This document shows, one piece after another, positions 1-9,122 of a stretch of 64,000 nucleotides of DNA (positions are counted from its first letter, which is position 1; each line of letters opens with the position of its first letter). The stretch comes from SVFI01 sp045588655. GTDB lineage: Bacteria > Bacillota > Clostridia > Lachnospirales > Lachnospiraceae. The stretch is from positions 4,348-68,347 of the forward strand of contig JAZNEP010000031.1 of NCBI GenBank assembly GCA_045588655.1, written 5' to 3'. A program made the position numbers and the translations under genes. Below the pieces are notes generated by a model. The model was not told the DNA's origin, did not search any database, and saw only the letters and a program-made list of their open reading frames with translations.

Positions 1-400
1 CCAATAACTCTTTGTTTCGCACAATCGTTCGAAGAACCCCATTGACAAATCCCTTTAATGGTGCAAATCCACGTTTTGTCGCAAGTTTTACACTCTCATT
101 GCAAACTGCGGCGTCCGGTACCCCATCCATAAAAAGAATCTGATAAGTTCCCATACGAAGCAGTGTTCGAATCAGCGGTTTCATCTTCTTCGTTTTTGTC
201 TTGGAAAATTGGTCTATCACATAATCCAAATAAATTTTCTGCTCTATCGTGCCTTCACACACTCTTTTGATAAAGCTTCTTTCCTGTTTTTCCAAAAAAC
301 TAAATTTTTCCAAAACTCCTTGCATCACCAAATGGCTGTACTGGTCTTTTTCAAGTATTTCCATCAGCGCATCGAGTATGACTTCCCGTGTATTAGTCAC
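1..400 (-). CDS. rsmB: 16S rRNA (cytosine-C5)-methyltransferase RsmB, N-terminal part (cut by window edge)
   Basis: Partial gene: only the first 133 codons lie in the window, the rest runs off the left edge. The visible part matches the NusB-like RNA-binding domain that precedes the methyltransferase domain in RsmB/Sun, ending in a typical FVNGVLRTIVRNK stretch. RsmB methylates C967 of 16S rRNA (E. coli numbering) using S-adenosylmethionine. The GTG at 400 is chosen because a GGAGG lies 8 nt upstream of it; an ATG at 415 in the same frame overlaps that site and is less likely. It overlaps the end of the zinc peptidase gene by 8 bp, so the two are translationally coupled. The catalytic domain cannot be seen. 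Confidence 0.85.
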   Translation of the reverse strand, partial: MTNTREVILDALMEILEKDQYSHLVMQGVLEKFSFLEKQERSFIKRVCEGTIEQKIYLDYVIDQFSKTKTKKMKPLIRTLLRMGTYQILFMDGVPDAAVCNESVKLATKRGFAPLKGFVNGVLRTIVRNKELL

Positions 401-1100
401 GTCTGCGTCCTCCATAGATTAATACCAGTCTCAAAAGCTGGATAATGGTTGCTGCCGCCGACGCCACATAGGTCATTGCCGCAGCGGTAAGCACTTTTCT
501 GGTCATTTTTACTTCCTTTCCCTGCAGCATATGTTGCTCCTGCAACATTTTCATCGCCCGGGAAGATGCATTAAACTCTACCGGTAACGTCACAAGCTGA
601 AATAGTACCGCAAAAGAAAATGCAAAAATACCAATCTGTATCAATGTTTGGTTGTAACTGAGAATACATCCCAAAATAATAAGCGGAATTGCTGCTTTTG
701 AACCGATATTTGCAATCGGAACAAGAGTCGAACGAAGACTTAACATCGCATATCCTACATTGTGCTGTATTGCATGTCCACATTCATGTGCTGCCACTCC
801 GATGGCTGCTACCGAAGTCGAATGATAGGTTGAATCTGACAAACGAAGCACCTTTGCCCTTGGGTCATAATGATCGGACAATTTACCCCGTACATGCTGT
901 ACTGTCACATCATAAATCCCTGCACTATGCAAAAGACGCTGCGCTGCCTCTGCTCCTGTTAAACCACTCTGGGCCTTCACCCTGTCGTACTTATTAAAAG
1001 AAGAGTTCACTTTTGCAGATGCAATCATCGAAATAATTGCGCAAATAATCACTAGAATATAGGTCGGATCATAATAGTAATAACCATAGCCACCATACAT
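393..1100 (-). CDS. membrane zinc metallopeptidase, YugP family
   Basis: 235-residue membrane protein of the neutral zinc metallopeptidase family PF04298 (B. subtilis YugP). It starts with a Tyr-rich stretch and DPTYILV followed by a first membrane helix, carries the zinc-binding HECGH motif at about residues 105-109, and ends in hydrophobic helices. Its substrate is unknown; a membrane-embedded protease role is inferred from the family. The gene sits 6 bp downstream of fmt and overlaps rsmB, the usual place for it in Clostridia, so it belongs to the priA-def-fmt operon. Family assignment is firm, function is not. Confidence 0.85.
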   Translation of the reverse strand: MYGGYGYYYYDPTYILVIICAIISMIASAKVNSSFNKYDRVKAQSGLTGAEAAQRLLHSAGIYDVTVQHVRGKLSDHYDPRAKVLRLSDSTYHSTSVAAIGVAAHECGHAIQHNVGYAMLSLRSTLVPIANIGSKAAIPLIILGCILSYNQTLIQIGIFAFSFAVLFQLVTLPVEFNASSRAMKMLQEQHMLQGKEVKMTRKVLTAAAMTYVASAAATIIQLLRLVLIYGGRRRD

Positions 1101-1106
1101 AAATAT

Positions 1107-2048
1107 TTACCTCTTTTCTGCCTCAAATCGAATGCCTGTTTCAAACGGATGTCCTAACATAAAATCACGCACACTCATCCTCTTTTTTCCTTCCATCTGG
1201 ATTTCTAAAATGCGCAAAAGTCCGTCTCCGGTTTGAACATAAATACTATCTTTATCTTTTTTCACCAGCGTTCCCGGCGTCATTTCTGTGTTTTCTTCCA
1301 CCGGTACAGCATTCCATATCTTCATTGTTTTGTTGTTATAATAAGTGTAAGCACTTGGCCAGGAATTTAAACCTCTGACCAAATACCATAATTTAGTTGC
1401 CGATTTGGAAAAATCCAAATTTCCTAATTCTTTTTTCAGCATTTTTGCATATGTGCTCTTTTCTTCTTCCTGTTTTTGAGGCGTAAGTTCCCCCGCCTCA
1501 AGCATTGGAATCGTTTCCACCAAAAGCTCACTACCTGCCACACAAAGCTTATGAAACAGAGACTCTCCGGTATCTTCATCGTCAATCGGCACCACCTTCT
1601 GCGTCAGAATATCTCCGGTATCAATTCCTTCATCCATCTGCATAATCGTTACGCCTGTTTCCTTCTCTCCGTCGATAATTGACCACTGAATCGGCGCCGC
1701 TCCTCTATATTTTGGAAGAAGTGACGCATGGACATTGATACATCCATATTTGGGCATTGTCAAAATCTCTTTGGAAAGAATCTGTCCAAATGCTGCTACC
1801 ACAAACACATCCGCTTCATATTTTTTCAGTTGCTCCACTGCATCCGCTGATTTGATTTTTTCCGGCTGAAAAATAGTCAACCCCTGCGTTAAAGCATACG
1901 CCTTTACAGGCGGCGCTATCAGCTCTTTGCTACGTCCCTTTGGTTTGTCCGGCTGCGTTACAACTGCTGTCACCTCATGACCAGCTTCAATCAAGGCCTT
2001 CAGAGGTCCCACTGCATAGTCGGGTGTTCCCATATAAACTATTTTCAT
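1107..2048 (-). CDS. fmt: methionyl-tRNA formyltransferase
   Basis: 313 residues, normal length for Fmt, which transfers a formyl group from 10-formyltetrahydrofolate to the initiator Met-tRNA. The N-terminal formyltransferase fold shows the catalytic region INVHASLLPKYRG at about residues 104-116 (Asn, His) and the MDEGIDTGDIL segment near 138-148 (Asp). The C-terminal OB-like tRNA-binding domain follows. It lies 3 bp downstream of def, the deformylase that removes the group again, so the formylation and deformylation enzymes are made from one message. No oddities. Confidence 0.97.
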   Translation of the reverse strand: MKIVYMGTPDYAVGPLKALIEAGHEVTAVVTQPDKPKGRSKELIAPPVKAYALTQGLTIFQPEKIKSADAVEQLKKYEADVFVVAAFGQILSKEILTMPKYGCINVHASLLPKYRGAAPIQWSIIDGEKETGVTIMQMDEGIDTGDILTQKVVPIDDEDTGESLFHKLCVAGSELLVETIPMLEAGELTPQKQEEEKSTYAKMLKKELGNLDFSKSATKLWYLVRGLNSWPSAYTYYNNKTMKIWNAVPVEENTEMTPGTLVKKDKDSIYVQTGDGLLRILEIQMEGKKRMSVRDFMLGHPFETGIRFEAEKR

Positions 2049-2051
2049 TCT

Positions 2052-2540
2052 TTATTCCTCATCTTCATCATATTCTTCTTCCATCTGCACATCTCTCAGA
2101 CCGCCTTCGACTTTCTCCACGTACAAATGTCCGTCCAAATGCTCAATTTCATGAAGAAGTGCCCTTGCCAAAAGCTCTTCGCCCTCCACAACAATTTCTT
2201 CCATTTCCTCATTGAACGCTTTAACTTTTGCATAATTTGGTCGAGTCACCATACCACATTTTCCCGGAACTGAAAGACAGCCTTCCTGTCCCGTCTGCTC
2301 TCCACTTGTTTCCAAAACCACCGGATTGATCAGCACAATCGGATCATCACCACAATCGATTACTGCAATTCTTTTTAGTATCCCCACCTGTGGTGCAGCC
2401 AATCCGACACCACATGCCTCATACATCGTGTCAAACATGTCCTCAATCAGATCCATTGTTCTCGGTGTCATTTCCTTTACTTCTTTACATGTTTTTTCCA
2501 GAACAGGATCTCCCATTTCTCTGATTTTTCTTAAAGCCAT
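2052..2540 (-). CDS. def: peptide deformylase
   Basis: 162 residues from the chosen start. All three deformylase motifs are present: GVGLAAPQVG (44-53), EGCLS (86-90, metal-binding Cys) and HEIEH (130-134, metal ligands and catalytic Glu). It removes the N-formyl group from nascent proteins. The ATG at 2540 is preferred over an upstream in-frame TTG because GGAGG lies a few bases upstream of the ATG. The C-terminus ends in an acidic tail (EEEYDEDEE) that most deformylases lack. It is co-transcribed with priA and fmt. Confidence 0.97.
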   Translation of the reverse strand: MALRKIREMGDPVLEKTCKEVKEMTPRTMDLIEDMFDTMYEACGVGLAAPQVGILKRIAVIDCGDDPIVLINPVVLETSGEQTGQEGCLSVPGKCGMVTRPNYAKVKAFNEEMEEIVVEGEELLARALLHEIEHLDGHLYVEKVEGGLRDVQMEEEYDEDEE

Positions 2541-2584
2541 TTTTTCCTCCAACTCTGTTTTTCGTTTGAAAAACTATTGTATGT

Positions 2585-4828
2585 TTAGTATGAATTTACC
2601 GGGTCCAGATCAAAATGAATCGTGACTGCACGCATCATTTCCTCTTTCCCCTTAACTACATGTTCCACGTTGTCTTTTACCCAAATCAGCTGATTAATAT
2701 CGGCTCCTTTAAAGTAAAGAACTTGCCTGTATTGGTCATTAATCTTTCCTATTCCTGCAGGAGCGGGTCCTATCATTCGAATCTGCTCCGGATGCTGCAC
2801 TATAATTTTTCTTACCGCATCCGCAACAATTTGGGCACAATTCTTCGTCATCTCTTCCTCTCTGCCGACCAAAAGAAGTGCCAGCATATGATGAAAAGGC
2901 GGATAATCCATGAGCATGCGGTATGCCATCTCTTCCTCGTAAAAAGCGTCATAATTCTGTGTCACACAATGTTGCAAACTATAATGACTACTTTGATAGG
3001 TCTGAATCACCGCTTGACCTTTCTTTTTTCCTCGCCCCGCTCTTCCTACGGCCTGTGCCAAAAGTTGAAACGTTCTCTCTCCTGCACGATAATCTGATGC
3101 GTGGAGCGAAAGATCTGCCGCAATAACGCCCACCAGGGTCACATTTTTAAAATCGTGGCCTTTCACTATCATCTGTGTCCCTATGAGGATATCTGCTTCT
3201 CCCGCCGAAAAAGCCGAAAGGATTGCTTCATAATCCCCTTTCCTGCGCGTCGTGTCTGCATCCATCCGAAGAACTCTTACCCCCGGAAACATCTCTTTGA
3301 CCTTCTCTTCCACTTTCTCCGTTCCAGCGCGGAATCCATATATATATTTGGAACCACACTCCGGACACCTGCTTACTTTCTGGGTCTCGTACCCACAATA
3401 ATGACATATCATCTTGTGATTATGTTCGGAAAGAGAAACGTCACAATGCGGGCATTTAAGTACATGACCACATGATTTGCAGGATACAAAACCTGCAATA
3501 CCACGCCGGTTTAAAAACAGCATGACTTGTTCCTTTCGCATAAGTGCCTGCTCTATTTCTGTAGTCAATTTTTGACTGAACATACTCATGTTTCCGTTTT
3601 TTAACTCTTCGCACATATCAACCAGCTCTACCGCCGGAAGCTTAGCATCTCCAATCCTGTCGTGCAGTGTATATTTTCTATATTCTTTGTTTATAGCTTT
3701 ATAATTTGCTTCCAGCGAAGGGGTCGCGCTTCCCATAAACACACACGCCCCTGTCATTTCTGCCAGCTTAACCGCTACCTCTCTTGCATGATACTTTGGC
3801 ATCGCATCACTTTTATATACCGGTTCATGTTCTTCATCTATCACAATCAGACCCAAATGCTCAAATGGTGTAAACAGCGCACTTCTTGGTCCAATCATTA
3901 CTTTGACAGCTCCTTCTTTGGCCCTTCGGAACTGATCATACTTTTCTCCCGCTGAAAGACGAGAATTCACCACCGACACCACTTCTCCGAATCGTCTGTA
4001 AAACCGAAGCACCGTCTGGTAGGTTAATGCAATCTCCGGAATCAGCACAATCGCCTGCTTACCCCTTTCCAGCATTCCTTCAATCAAGCCCATATATATC
4101 TCCGTCTTTCCGCTTCCCGTCACACCGTGAAGCAGCGCCGGATTTCGTATTCCTGCATCATAATCCTTTAAAAATTGATCCACTATCAACTGCTGCATCT
4201 GTGTCAAAATAGGCGCCTGCTGTTTTTCATCCGTAAAGCGAATCGGATTCCGATACTCCTGAAACGACTCCACTCGCAATACACCTTGTGCCTCCATGCT
4301 TTTAATCGTCTGTGGCGAAACCGCAAGCTTTGTTGTCAATACGGTATAATTGACGGTAGCCCCCGGAAGCAATGCTTCCAGCAATCTGATCTTTCCCACC
4401 TGTTTCTTGGCCTTTGCCTCCGCCAGATAGGAACAAGCTTCCTCCCTTGTAACAGTCAACGAAACTTCTTTTTGAATCACTGATTTCATTTCCTGCTTTA
4501 CAGGAAGCACCGTTTTCATTGCCTGTATCATGGTGCCACCATACCTGTTTTTCATCCATCCCGCCAGTTCAATGTTTCTGGCTTCCATGGGAAGATGTTC
4601 GGTAACAATCTGCGCTATTTCTTTGATTTTTTCTTCCGGATAATCCGTTTCCTCTGTTATCTCTGTCACATATCCGTTTCTAAGCTTATTCCCTTTTCCG
4701 AACGGAATGGACACACACATACCCACTTTTAACTGTTCCCGAAACCTTTCGGGTATTTTATATTGAAACGGACGATCCACTTTCTCATGTGATATATCTA
4801 TAATCACATCCGCATATAAATTATTCAT
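2585..4828 (-). CDS. priA: primosomal replication restart helicase PriA
   Basis: 747 residues, usual PriA size. The N-terminal DNA-binding region is followed by a superfamily 2 helicase core with Walker A GVTGSGKT (235-242), a DEEH box, and a GSATPS motif. A cluster of paired cysteines around residues 450-500 (CKSCGH, CPHC, CHYCG, CPECG) makes the two zinc sites that split the helicase core in this family. PriA reloads the replisome at stalled forks. The start is 7 bp downstream of murE and the gene leads def-fmt, an arrangement common in Clostridia. Confidence 0.97.
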   Translation of the reverse strand: MNNLYADVIIDISHEKVDRPFQYKIPERFREQLKVGMCVSIPFGKGNKLRNGYVTEITEETDYPEEKIKEIAQIVTEHLPMEARNIELAGWMKNRYGGTMIQAMKTVLPVKQEMKSVIQKEVSLTVTREEACSYLAEAKAKKQVGKIRLLEALLPGATVNYTVLTTKLAVSPQTIKSMEAQGVLRVESFQEYRNPIRFTDEKQQAPILTQMQQLIVDQFLKDYDAGIRNPALLHGVTGSGKTEIYMGLIEGMLERGKQAIVLIPEIALTYQTVLRFYRRFGEVVSVVNSRLSAGEKYDQFRRAKEGAVKVMIGPRSALFTPFEHLGLIVIDEEHEPVYKSDAMPKYHAREVAVKLAEMTGACVFMGSATPSLEANYKAINKEYRKYTLHDRIGDAKLPAVELVDMCEELKNGNMSMFSQKLTTEIEQALMRKEQVMLFLNRRGIAGFVSCKSCGHVLKCPHCDVSLSEHNHKMICHYCGYETQKVSRCPECGSKYIYGFRAGTEKVEEKVKEMFPGVRVLRMDADTTRRKGDYEAILSAFSAGEADILIGTQMIVKGHDFKNVTLVGVIAADLSLHASDYRAGERTFQLLAQAVGRAGRGKKKGQAVIQTYQSSHYSLQHCVTQNYDAFYEEEMAYRMLMDYPPFHHMLALLLVGREEEMTKNCAQIVADAVRKIIVQHPEQIRMIGPAPAGIGKINDQYRQVLYFKGADINQLIWVKDNVEHVVKGKEEMMRAVTIHFDLDPVNSY

Positions 4829-4835
4829 ATTCGTC

Positions 4836-6317
4836 CTATCGTCTGTTCTTTAGTATCTCCTGAATGATAACTCTCTCATCCATCGGATACTTCAGTCCAT
4901 TTATTTCCTGATAATCCTCATGCCCTTTTCCTGCAAGCACGATGACATCTCCAGCTTCTCCATGCTCTATGACATATGCAATCGCTTCTCTCCGGTCGAT
5001 GATCTCCACAAATTTTCCGTCTGTCTTTGCAATTCCGGTTTTTATATCATCTATAATGTCCTGTGGCTGTTCATTTCTTGGATTATCGGATGTAATGACC
5101 GTTAAATCTGCAAGTCTTCCACTGACTTCACCCATTTCATAGCGACGTAATTTGGATCTGTTTCCACCACATCCGAACATACATACCAAACGCTTTGGCT
5201 CATACTCCTTCAATGTCGCCAGAAGACTTTCCAGAGACATTGCATTATGTGCATAATCAATCATCAGTGTGAATGCATCCGACACCTTCACCAGCTCAAT
5301 TCGTCCCTTTACTTTTGCCTGCAGCACCGCCTCCTGTATCTGCTGCTTTGTCACATTGAAATGATGACAAATCGCGATTGCACAAAGTGCATTGTAGACA
5401 CTAAATCTGCCCGGCGCATGTACTCTGACATCCATATCAACCAAACCGTTTGCCTTAAACTCCACACCCAAAAAACCTGCTCCCTGGATTAGATTAAGAT
5501 CGGAAGCTCTATAATCTGCATTCTCTGCAAATCCAAAGGTTTCTATTTTACACGTATGATTTTGAATCACATTTTCATAATTCTTATCATCTGCATTGAC
5601 AATACCGACACGACATTGCTGGAACAACAATCCTTTGCATCTCATGTAATCTTCAAAATCTTTATGCTCCAGCGGACCGATATGATCCGGCTCAATATTC
5701 GTAAAAATACCAATATCAAAGATAAATCCCTGTGTTCTGTGAAGCATCAGTCCCTGAGAAGACACCTCCATAACTACCGCCTCACAACCTTCCTCTGCCA
5801 TGCGAGCAAACGTTTCCTGTAACACATATGACTCCGGAGTCGTATTTTTAGCCGGAATATGTGTATCTCCTATAATGGTCTCTATCGTACCTATCAATCC
5901 AACCTTATATCCTGCCTGCTCTAATATCGATTTGACCAGATATGTGGTTGTCGTTTTCCCTTTTGTGCCGGTCACACCAATCACTTTCAGCTTCTGTGCC
6001 GGATGACCGAAAAATGCTGCCGAAATAAATGCCATGGCATATCTGCTGTCAGCCACACGAAGGATGGTTACATTGGTTCCTTGCACACCTTTTATCTGTT
6101 CTCTGATATCTTTTGTCACGACAAGAACCGCAGCACCCTTTTCTACCACATCGGCGGCAAATGTATGACCGTCTGAAACGCCCCCCTCAATACAGATAAA
6201 CATACATCCCTGAACTGCTTTTCGCGAATCGTATACGACTTGTGAAACCTCTTTCTCTATTGTTCCCTGCAATACCTCATATGTGAGATTACCAAGAAGC
6301 TCTTTTAGCAAAGCCAT
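4836..6317 (-). CDS. murE: UDP-N-acetylmuramoyl-tripeptide synthetase, meso-DAP type
   Basis: 493 residues. A Mur ligase that adds the third amino acid to UDP-MurNAc-L-Ala-D-Glu in the cytoplasm. The ATP loop GVTGTKGKT lies at about 114-122, with the central domain and C-terminal domain following. The signature DNPRNE near residue 405-410 is the DNPR pattern of enzymes that add meso-diaminopimelate, so the wall is predicted to be DAP-type, as expected for Lachnospiraceae. The ATG at 6317 has GGAGG 8 nt upstream and is preferred to a longer frame. First gene of the murE-priA-def-fmt unit, with its own promoter upstream. Confidence 0.96.
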   Translation of the reverse strand: MALLKELLGNLTYEVLQGTIEKEVSQVVYDSRKAVQGCMFICIEGGVSDGHTFAADVVEKGAAVLVVTKDIREQIKGVQGTNVTILRVADSRYAMAFISAAFFGHPAQKLKVIGVTGTKGKTTTTYLVKSILEQAGYKVGLIGTIETIIGDTHIPAKNTTPESYVLQETFARMAEEGCEAVVMEVSSQGLMLHRTQGFIFDIGIFTNIEPDHIGPLEHKDFEDYMRCKGLLFQQCRVGIVNADDKNYENVIQNHTCKIETFGFAENADYRASDLNLIQGAGFLGVEFKANGLVDMDVRVHAPGRFSVYNALCAIAICHHFNVTKQQIQEAVLQAKVKGRIELVKVSDAFTLMIDYAHNAMSLESLLATLKEYEPKRLVCMFGCGGNRSKLRRYEMGEVSGRLADLTVITSDNPRNEQPQDIIDDIKTGIAKTDGKFVEIIDRREAIAYVIEHGEAGDVIVLAGKGHEDYQEINGLKYPMDERVIIQEILKNRR

Positions 6318-6362
6318 CACATCTGCCTCCATTCTTTTTACCTAAATAAATCCTAATAAAAC

Positions 6363-6391
6363 ATGATACCATATTCCCACCATTTTTCCAA
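6363..6391 (-). promoter_or_regulatory. sigma-A type promoter of the murE operon
   Basis: Reading on the minus strand, a -35 TTGGAA and a -10 TATCAT are separated by exactly 17 bp, and the -10 is preceded by TGG (extended -10). It lies in the 89-bp gap between recJ and murE, about 45 bases upstream of the murE start. Found by eye; no transcript data. Confidence 0.6.
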
Positions 6392-6406
6392 TGAATTCAA
6401 CGGCTT

Positions 6407-8167
6407 TTATTCAGCAAAATTATAATTGGTTACCACCAGCTGCAAGGTTTTATTGCCACGAAATTCATTCACATCCGGATAGTAAATAACATTAATTCTG
6501 CCCATATGACGCTCCACCTGCTGCGCAAATGTTTCTGCTTCACCAAAATAAATCCCCTCCACCAGATAACCTCTTTCATCTGCCAAAGTAAACCCAGCCA
6601 CATTTTTGTTCTTTCCTTTTATTTTACAATTAGTAATACGCAATCCCTTCTGTGCAAAAACAGGCTTAGGATTTCCGTTTCCATATGGTTCTAAGAGCGC
6701 CAATTCTTTTACAAACTCTTTCGTTGCGTAAGGAATCGGCATCGGAATGTCAATCTTAATCTTTTGCACATAATCCTCCGGATTTAGGGTACAGTTATGA
6801 TTTAGTCGCTCCCTAAACTGTTTCAGATTTGTCTTTTGCAATGAAAATCCGGCCGCCATCTTATGTCCGCCATATTTATCCAACAAATCTTCTACTTCAT
6901 GGAGTGCTTCATACATCGAATACTTTTCGATTGATCTGCCGGAACCTTTCAATCCTTCTTCTCCGTCCGTGAGTACATACACTGGTTTATAATATTTTTC
7001 TCTCAATCTTCCTGCTATAATTCCGGCAATACTCTCGTGACAATCTTCGAGGTAAATAACAAGCACTTTATCTGACTGATATCCAAACGCTTCCACCTGG
7101 CAAATGGCATCTTCGACTCCTTTTTCCGTCATTTTCTTACGACTCTCGTTCATCTCTTTTAAGTCCGTCGCCAAAACGACAGCTTCCCTCACATGTTCTG
7201 CCTCAAACAGTTCAAGTGCCCTTGCAGCACTATCCAAACGCCCCGTGGCATTTAGGCATGGCCCGAGCACAAACCCTACATGATAATTTCCTATCTTAGC
7301 CCCTTCCAGTCCACATACTTTAATCAATGTCCGTAGTCCGATATTCCGTGATTCTTCCATATATTTAAGGCCATATTTCACCAGAAGCCTATTTTCATCC
7401 AAAAGCTCCATCACATCACAGATGGTCGCAATTGTCGCAAATTCCATCAATTCCTGCAGCATCTCCTGGTTTTCTCTTATCTCTGCATCATCACTCACAT
7501 GGCCCTGTACTTTTTCTACCATAAGCTGTATCAGTTTATAGGCCACCATAGCTCCACAAATCCCCTTGTATGGGTACGAGCACGCATCCTGCTTTGGATC
7601 AATCACCGCATCCGCCGGTGGTAGCACTTCCCTTCTTCCTTCTCCTCTTTCTTCAAACGGAACCTCGTGATGATCCGTCACTATGACCGTCATCCCCAGC
7701 TCTTTTGCCATACGTATTTCTTGCGCAGCTGCAATTCCGTTATCACACGTTACTATCGTATCGATACCCTCTCTATGAGCCTCTTGAATCAGCTGTTCAT
7801 TCAAACCATATCCATCTCGCACTCTGTGCGGAATGGCTGCAGATATCTCTCCCCCCAATTGTTTAAGACCTCTTTTTAATATATATGTAGCACAGATTCC
7901 ATCTACGTCATAATCTCCAATCACATGAATTTTTTTGTGCTCCATAATTTTTTTTAACAGAATCTCTGCTCCCAGTTCCATATGATGCATTTGCCTTGGA
8001 TCATGCATATCTTCCGGCTTCCCGTGAAGATAATATCCTACTTCTTCCTCTGATATCACATCTCTGTTTCGTATAATTCTGGCCAACATCGGACTGATAT
8101 CATACTTCTCTGAAATCGCATTAAAATCCGCCTTTTTCGTCGTCACAACCCACTTTTCCTGTATCAT
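6407..8167 (-). CDS. recJ: single-stranded-DNA-specific exonuclease RecJ
   Basis: 586 residues. DHH phosphoesterase with the metal-binding motifs DYDVDG (85-90) and DHHE (165-168), a CDNG segment near 141, and a DHHA1-type region with GGHKMAAGFS further on, followed by an OB-fold. RecJ degrades single-stranded DNA 5' to 3' in recombination and mismatch repair. Length and motif order are normal. It is upstream of murE on the same strand, but a promoter lies between them, so murE need not depend on it. Confidence 0.96.
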   Translation of the reverse strand: MIQEKWVVTTKKADFNAISEKYDISPMLARIIRNRDVISEEEVGYYLHGKPEDMHDPRQMHHMELGAEILLKKIMEHKKIHVIGDYDVDGICATYILKRGLKQLGGEISAAIPHRVRDGYGLNEQLIQEAHREGIDTIVTCDNGIAAAQEIRMAKELGMTVIVTDHHEVPFEERGEGRREVLPPADAVIDPKQDACSYPYKGICGAMVAYKLIQLMVEKVQGHVSDDAEIRENQEMLQELMEFATIATICDVMELLDENRLLVKYGLKYMEESRNIGLRTLIKVCGLEGAKIGNYHVGFVLGPCLNATGRLDSAARALELFEAEHVREAVVLATDLKEMNESRKKMTEKGVEDAICQVEAFGYQSDKVLVIYLEDCHESIAGIIAGRLREKYYKPVYVLTDGEEGLKGSGRSIEKYSMYEALHEVEDLLDKYGGHKMAAGFSLQKTNLKQFRERLNHNCTLNPEDYVQKIKIDIPMPIPYATKEFVKELALLEPYGNGNPKPVFAQKGLRITNCKIKGKNKNVAGFTLADERGYLVEGIYFGEAETFAQQVERHMGRINVIYYPDVNEFRGNKTLQLVVTNYNFAE

Positions 8168-8237
8168 TTTCGTTCCTCTTCCTTATAATTCCTCTTCTCT
8201 TACTCTCTCTTTATCGATTAATTTAACGATGAAGCAA

Positions 8238-8978
8238 TTAAGGAACCTCAACTACTTCTTCTGTTCCATTTTCCTCTATATACTGTCCGATATCTTGGAC
8301 TAATTTTCCCCATGCCCAATCGTTCTCCACATAATATTTCGGACAATTTTTTCCACCTTCATCATAATGCCGAAGCACATGCTCTTTCTCCAACTCATAC
8401 CTTCCAAGCAACCATGCTGTCAGCTTAACCAATGATTCATAGGTCGCTTCCGTAAACCTGCCATTCTCCTCTAAATAGCAACATTCAATAGAAACAGAAT
8501 CATAATTTCTCCCCTTCACCGCATATCCAATCTCTCCCAATGGGATACACTGAATAATCTCACCATCATATCCTATAACAAAATGAGCACTTGCTGAGGT
8601 CTCTCCCGTTTGTGCCAAATTCGCAAAATAGCTCCGGTTCTGCTGTGCATTCGTACCCGGATTAGCCGTATAGTGCACAAAAATATCTTTTACCTCGGGT
8701 AATCGATCTCCCGGTCTGGAATAGGCATTGATTGGCAACAGCAACACTTCATAAGATGGTCTCTCATACACTCTTTTCACTCTCTTTTGTATCAGTTTTT
8801 CTGCCGTTTCATCCAGCATAGTCTCCATTGCCCGTTCATCTCCGGTTACCAAACGAAAAATGGTACGTATCAACAAAAAACTTCCTATCATAAGCAACAA
8901 AACAATACACAATGCAATTGTTCTTGCAAGATAAACCCGCACATATGCTTTCAGACGTCTTTTTTTTCTTCTGTTCAT
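8238..8978 (-). CDS. membrane-anchored N-acetylmuramoyl-L-alanine amidase (amidase_2/PGRP fold)
   Basis: 246 residues. A very basic N-terminus (NRRKKRRLK) precedes one membrane helix at about residues 20-40, leaving the catalytic domain outside the cell. The domain is amidase_2: HYTANPGT supplies the first zinc His, followed by SAHFVIGYDGEI, SIECCY, and RHYDEGGKNCP with the remaining ligands. Such enzymes cut the bond between MurNAc and L-Ala in peptidoglycan. The ATG at 8978 follows GGAG at about 9 nt and is preferred to a longer frame. About 70 bp upstream of recJ, so the two are probably co-transcribed. Whether it acts in growth, division or sporulation cannot be told. Confidence 0.88.
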   Translation of the reverse strand: MNRRKKRRLKAYVRVYLARTIALCIVLLLMIGSFLLIRTIFRLVTGDERAMETMLDETAEKLIQKRVKRVYERPSYEVLLLPINAYSRPGDRLPEVKDIFVHYTANPGTNAQQNRSYFANLAQTGETSASAHFVIGYDGEIIQCIPLGEIGYAVKGRNYDSVSIECCYLEENGRFTEATYESLVKLTAWLLGRYELEKEHVLRHYDEGGKNCPKYYVENDWAWGKLVQDIGQYIEENGTEEVVEVP

Positions 8979-9032
8979 CTTTGGTATCTCCAACACTTAC
9001 ACTTTCGTGTAACAAAACTTTTTCTATAAAGC

Positions 9033-9066
9033 AAAAAATATGCCACCATCATGGTGGCATATTTTT
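9033..9066. terminator. bidirectional intrinsic terminator
   Basis: Inverted repeat TATGCCACCAT/ATGGTGGCATA around a single C, flanked by an A run on one side and a T run on the other, so it works in either direction. On the minus strand it follows the histidine kinase gene (stop at 9123) and precedes the amidase. Confidence 0.85.
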
Positions 9067-9122
9067 ATCATCTTTGCAAGTTATACTGAATTCCTTTAAG
9101 AAAAGCTTAATGAATTTACAAT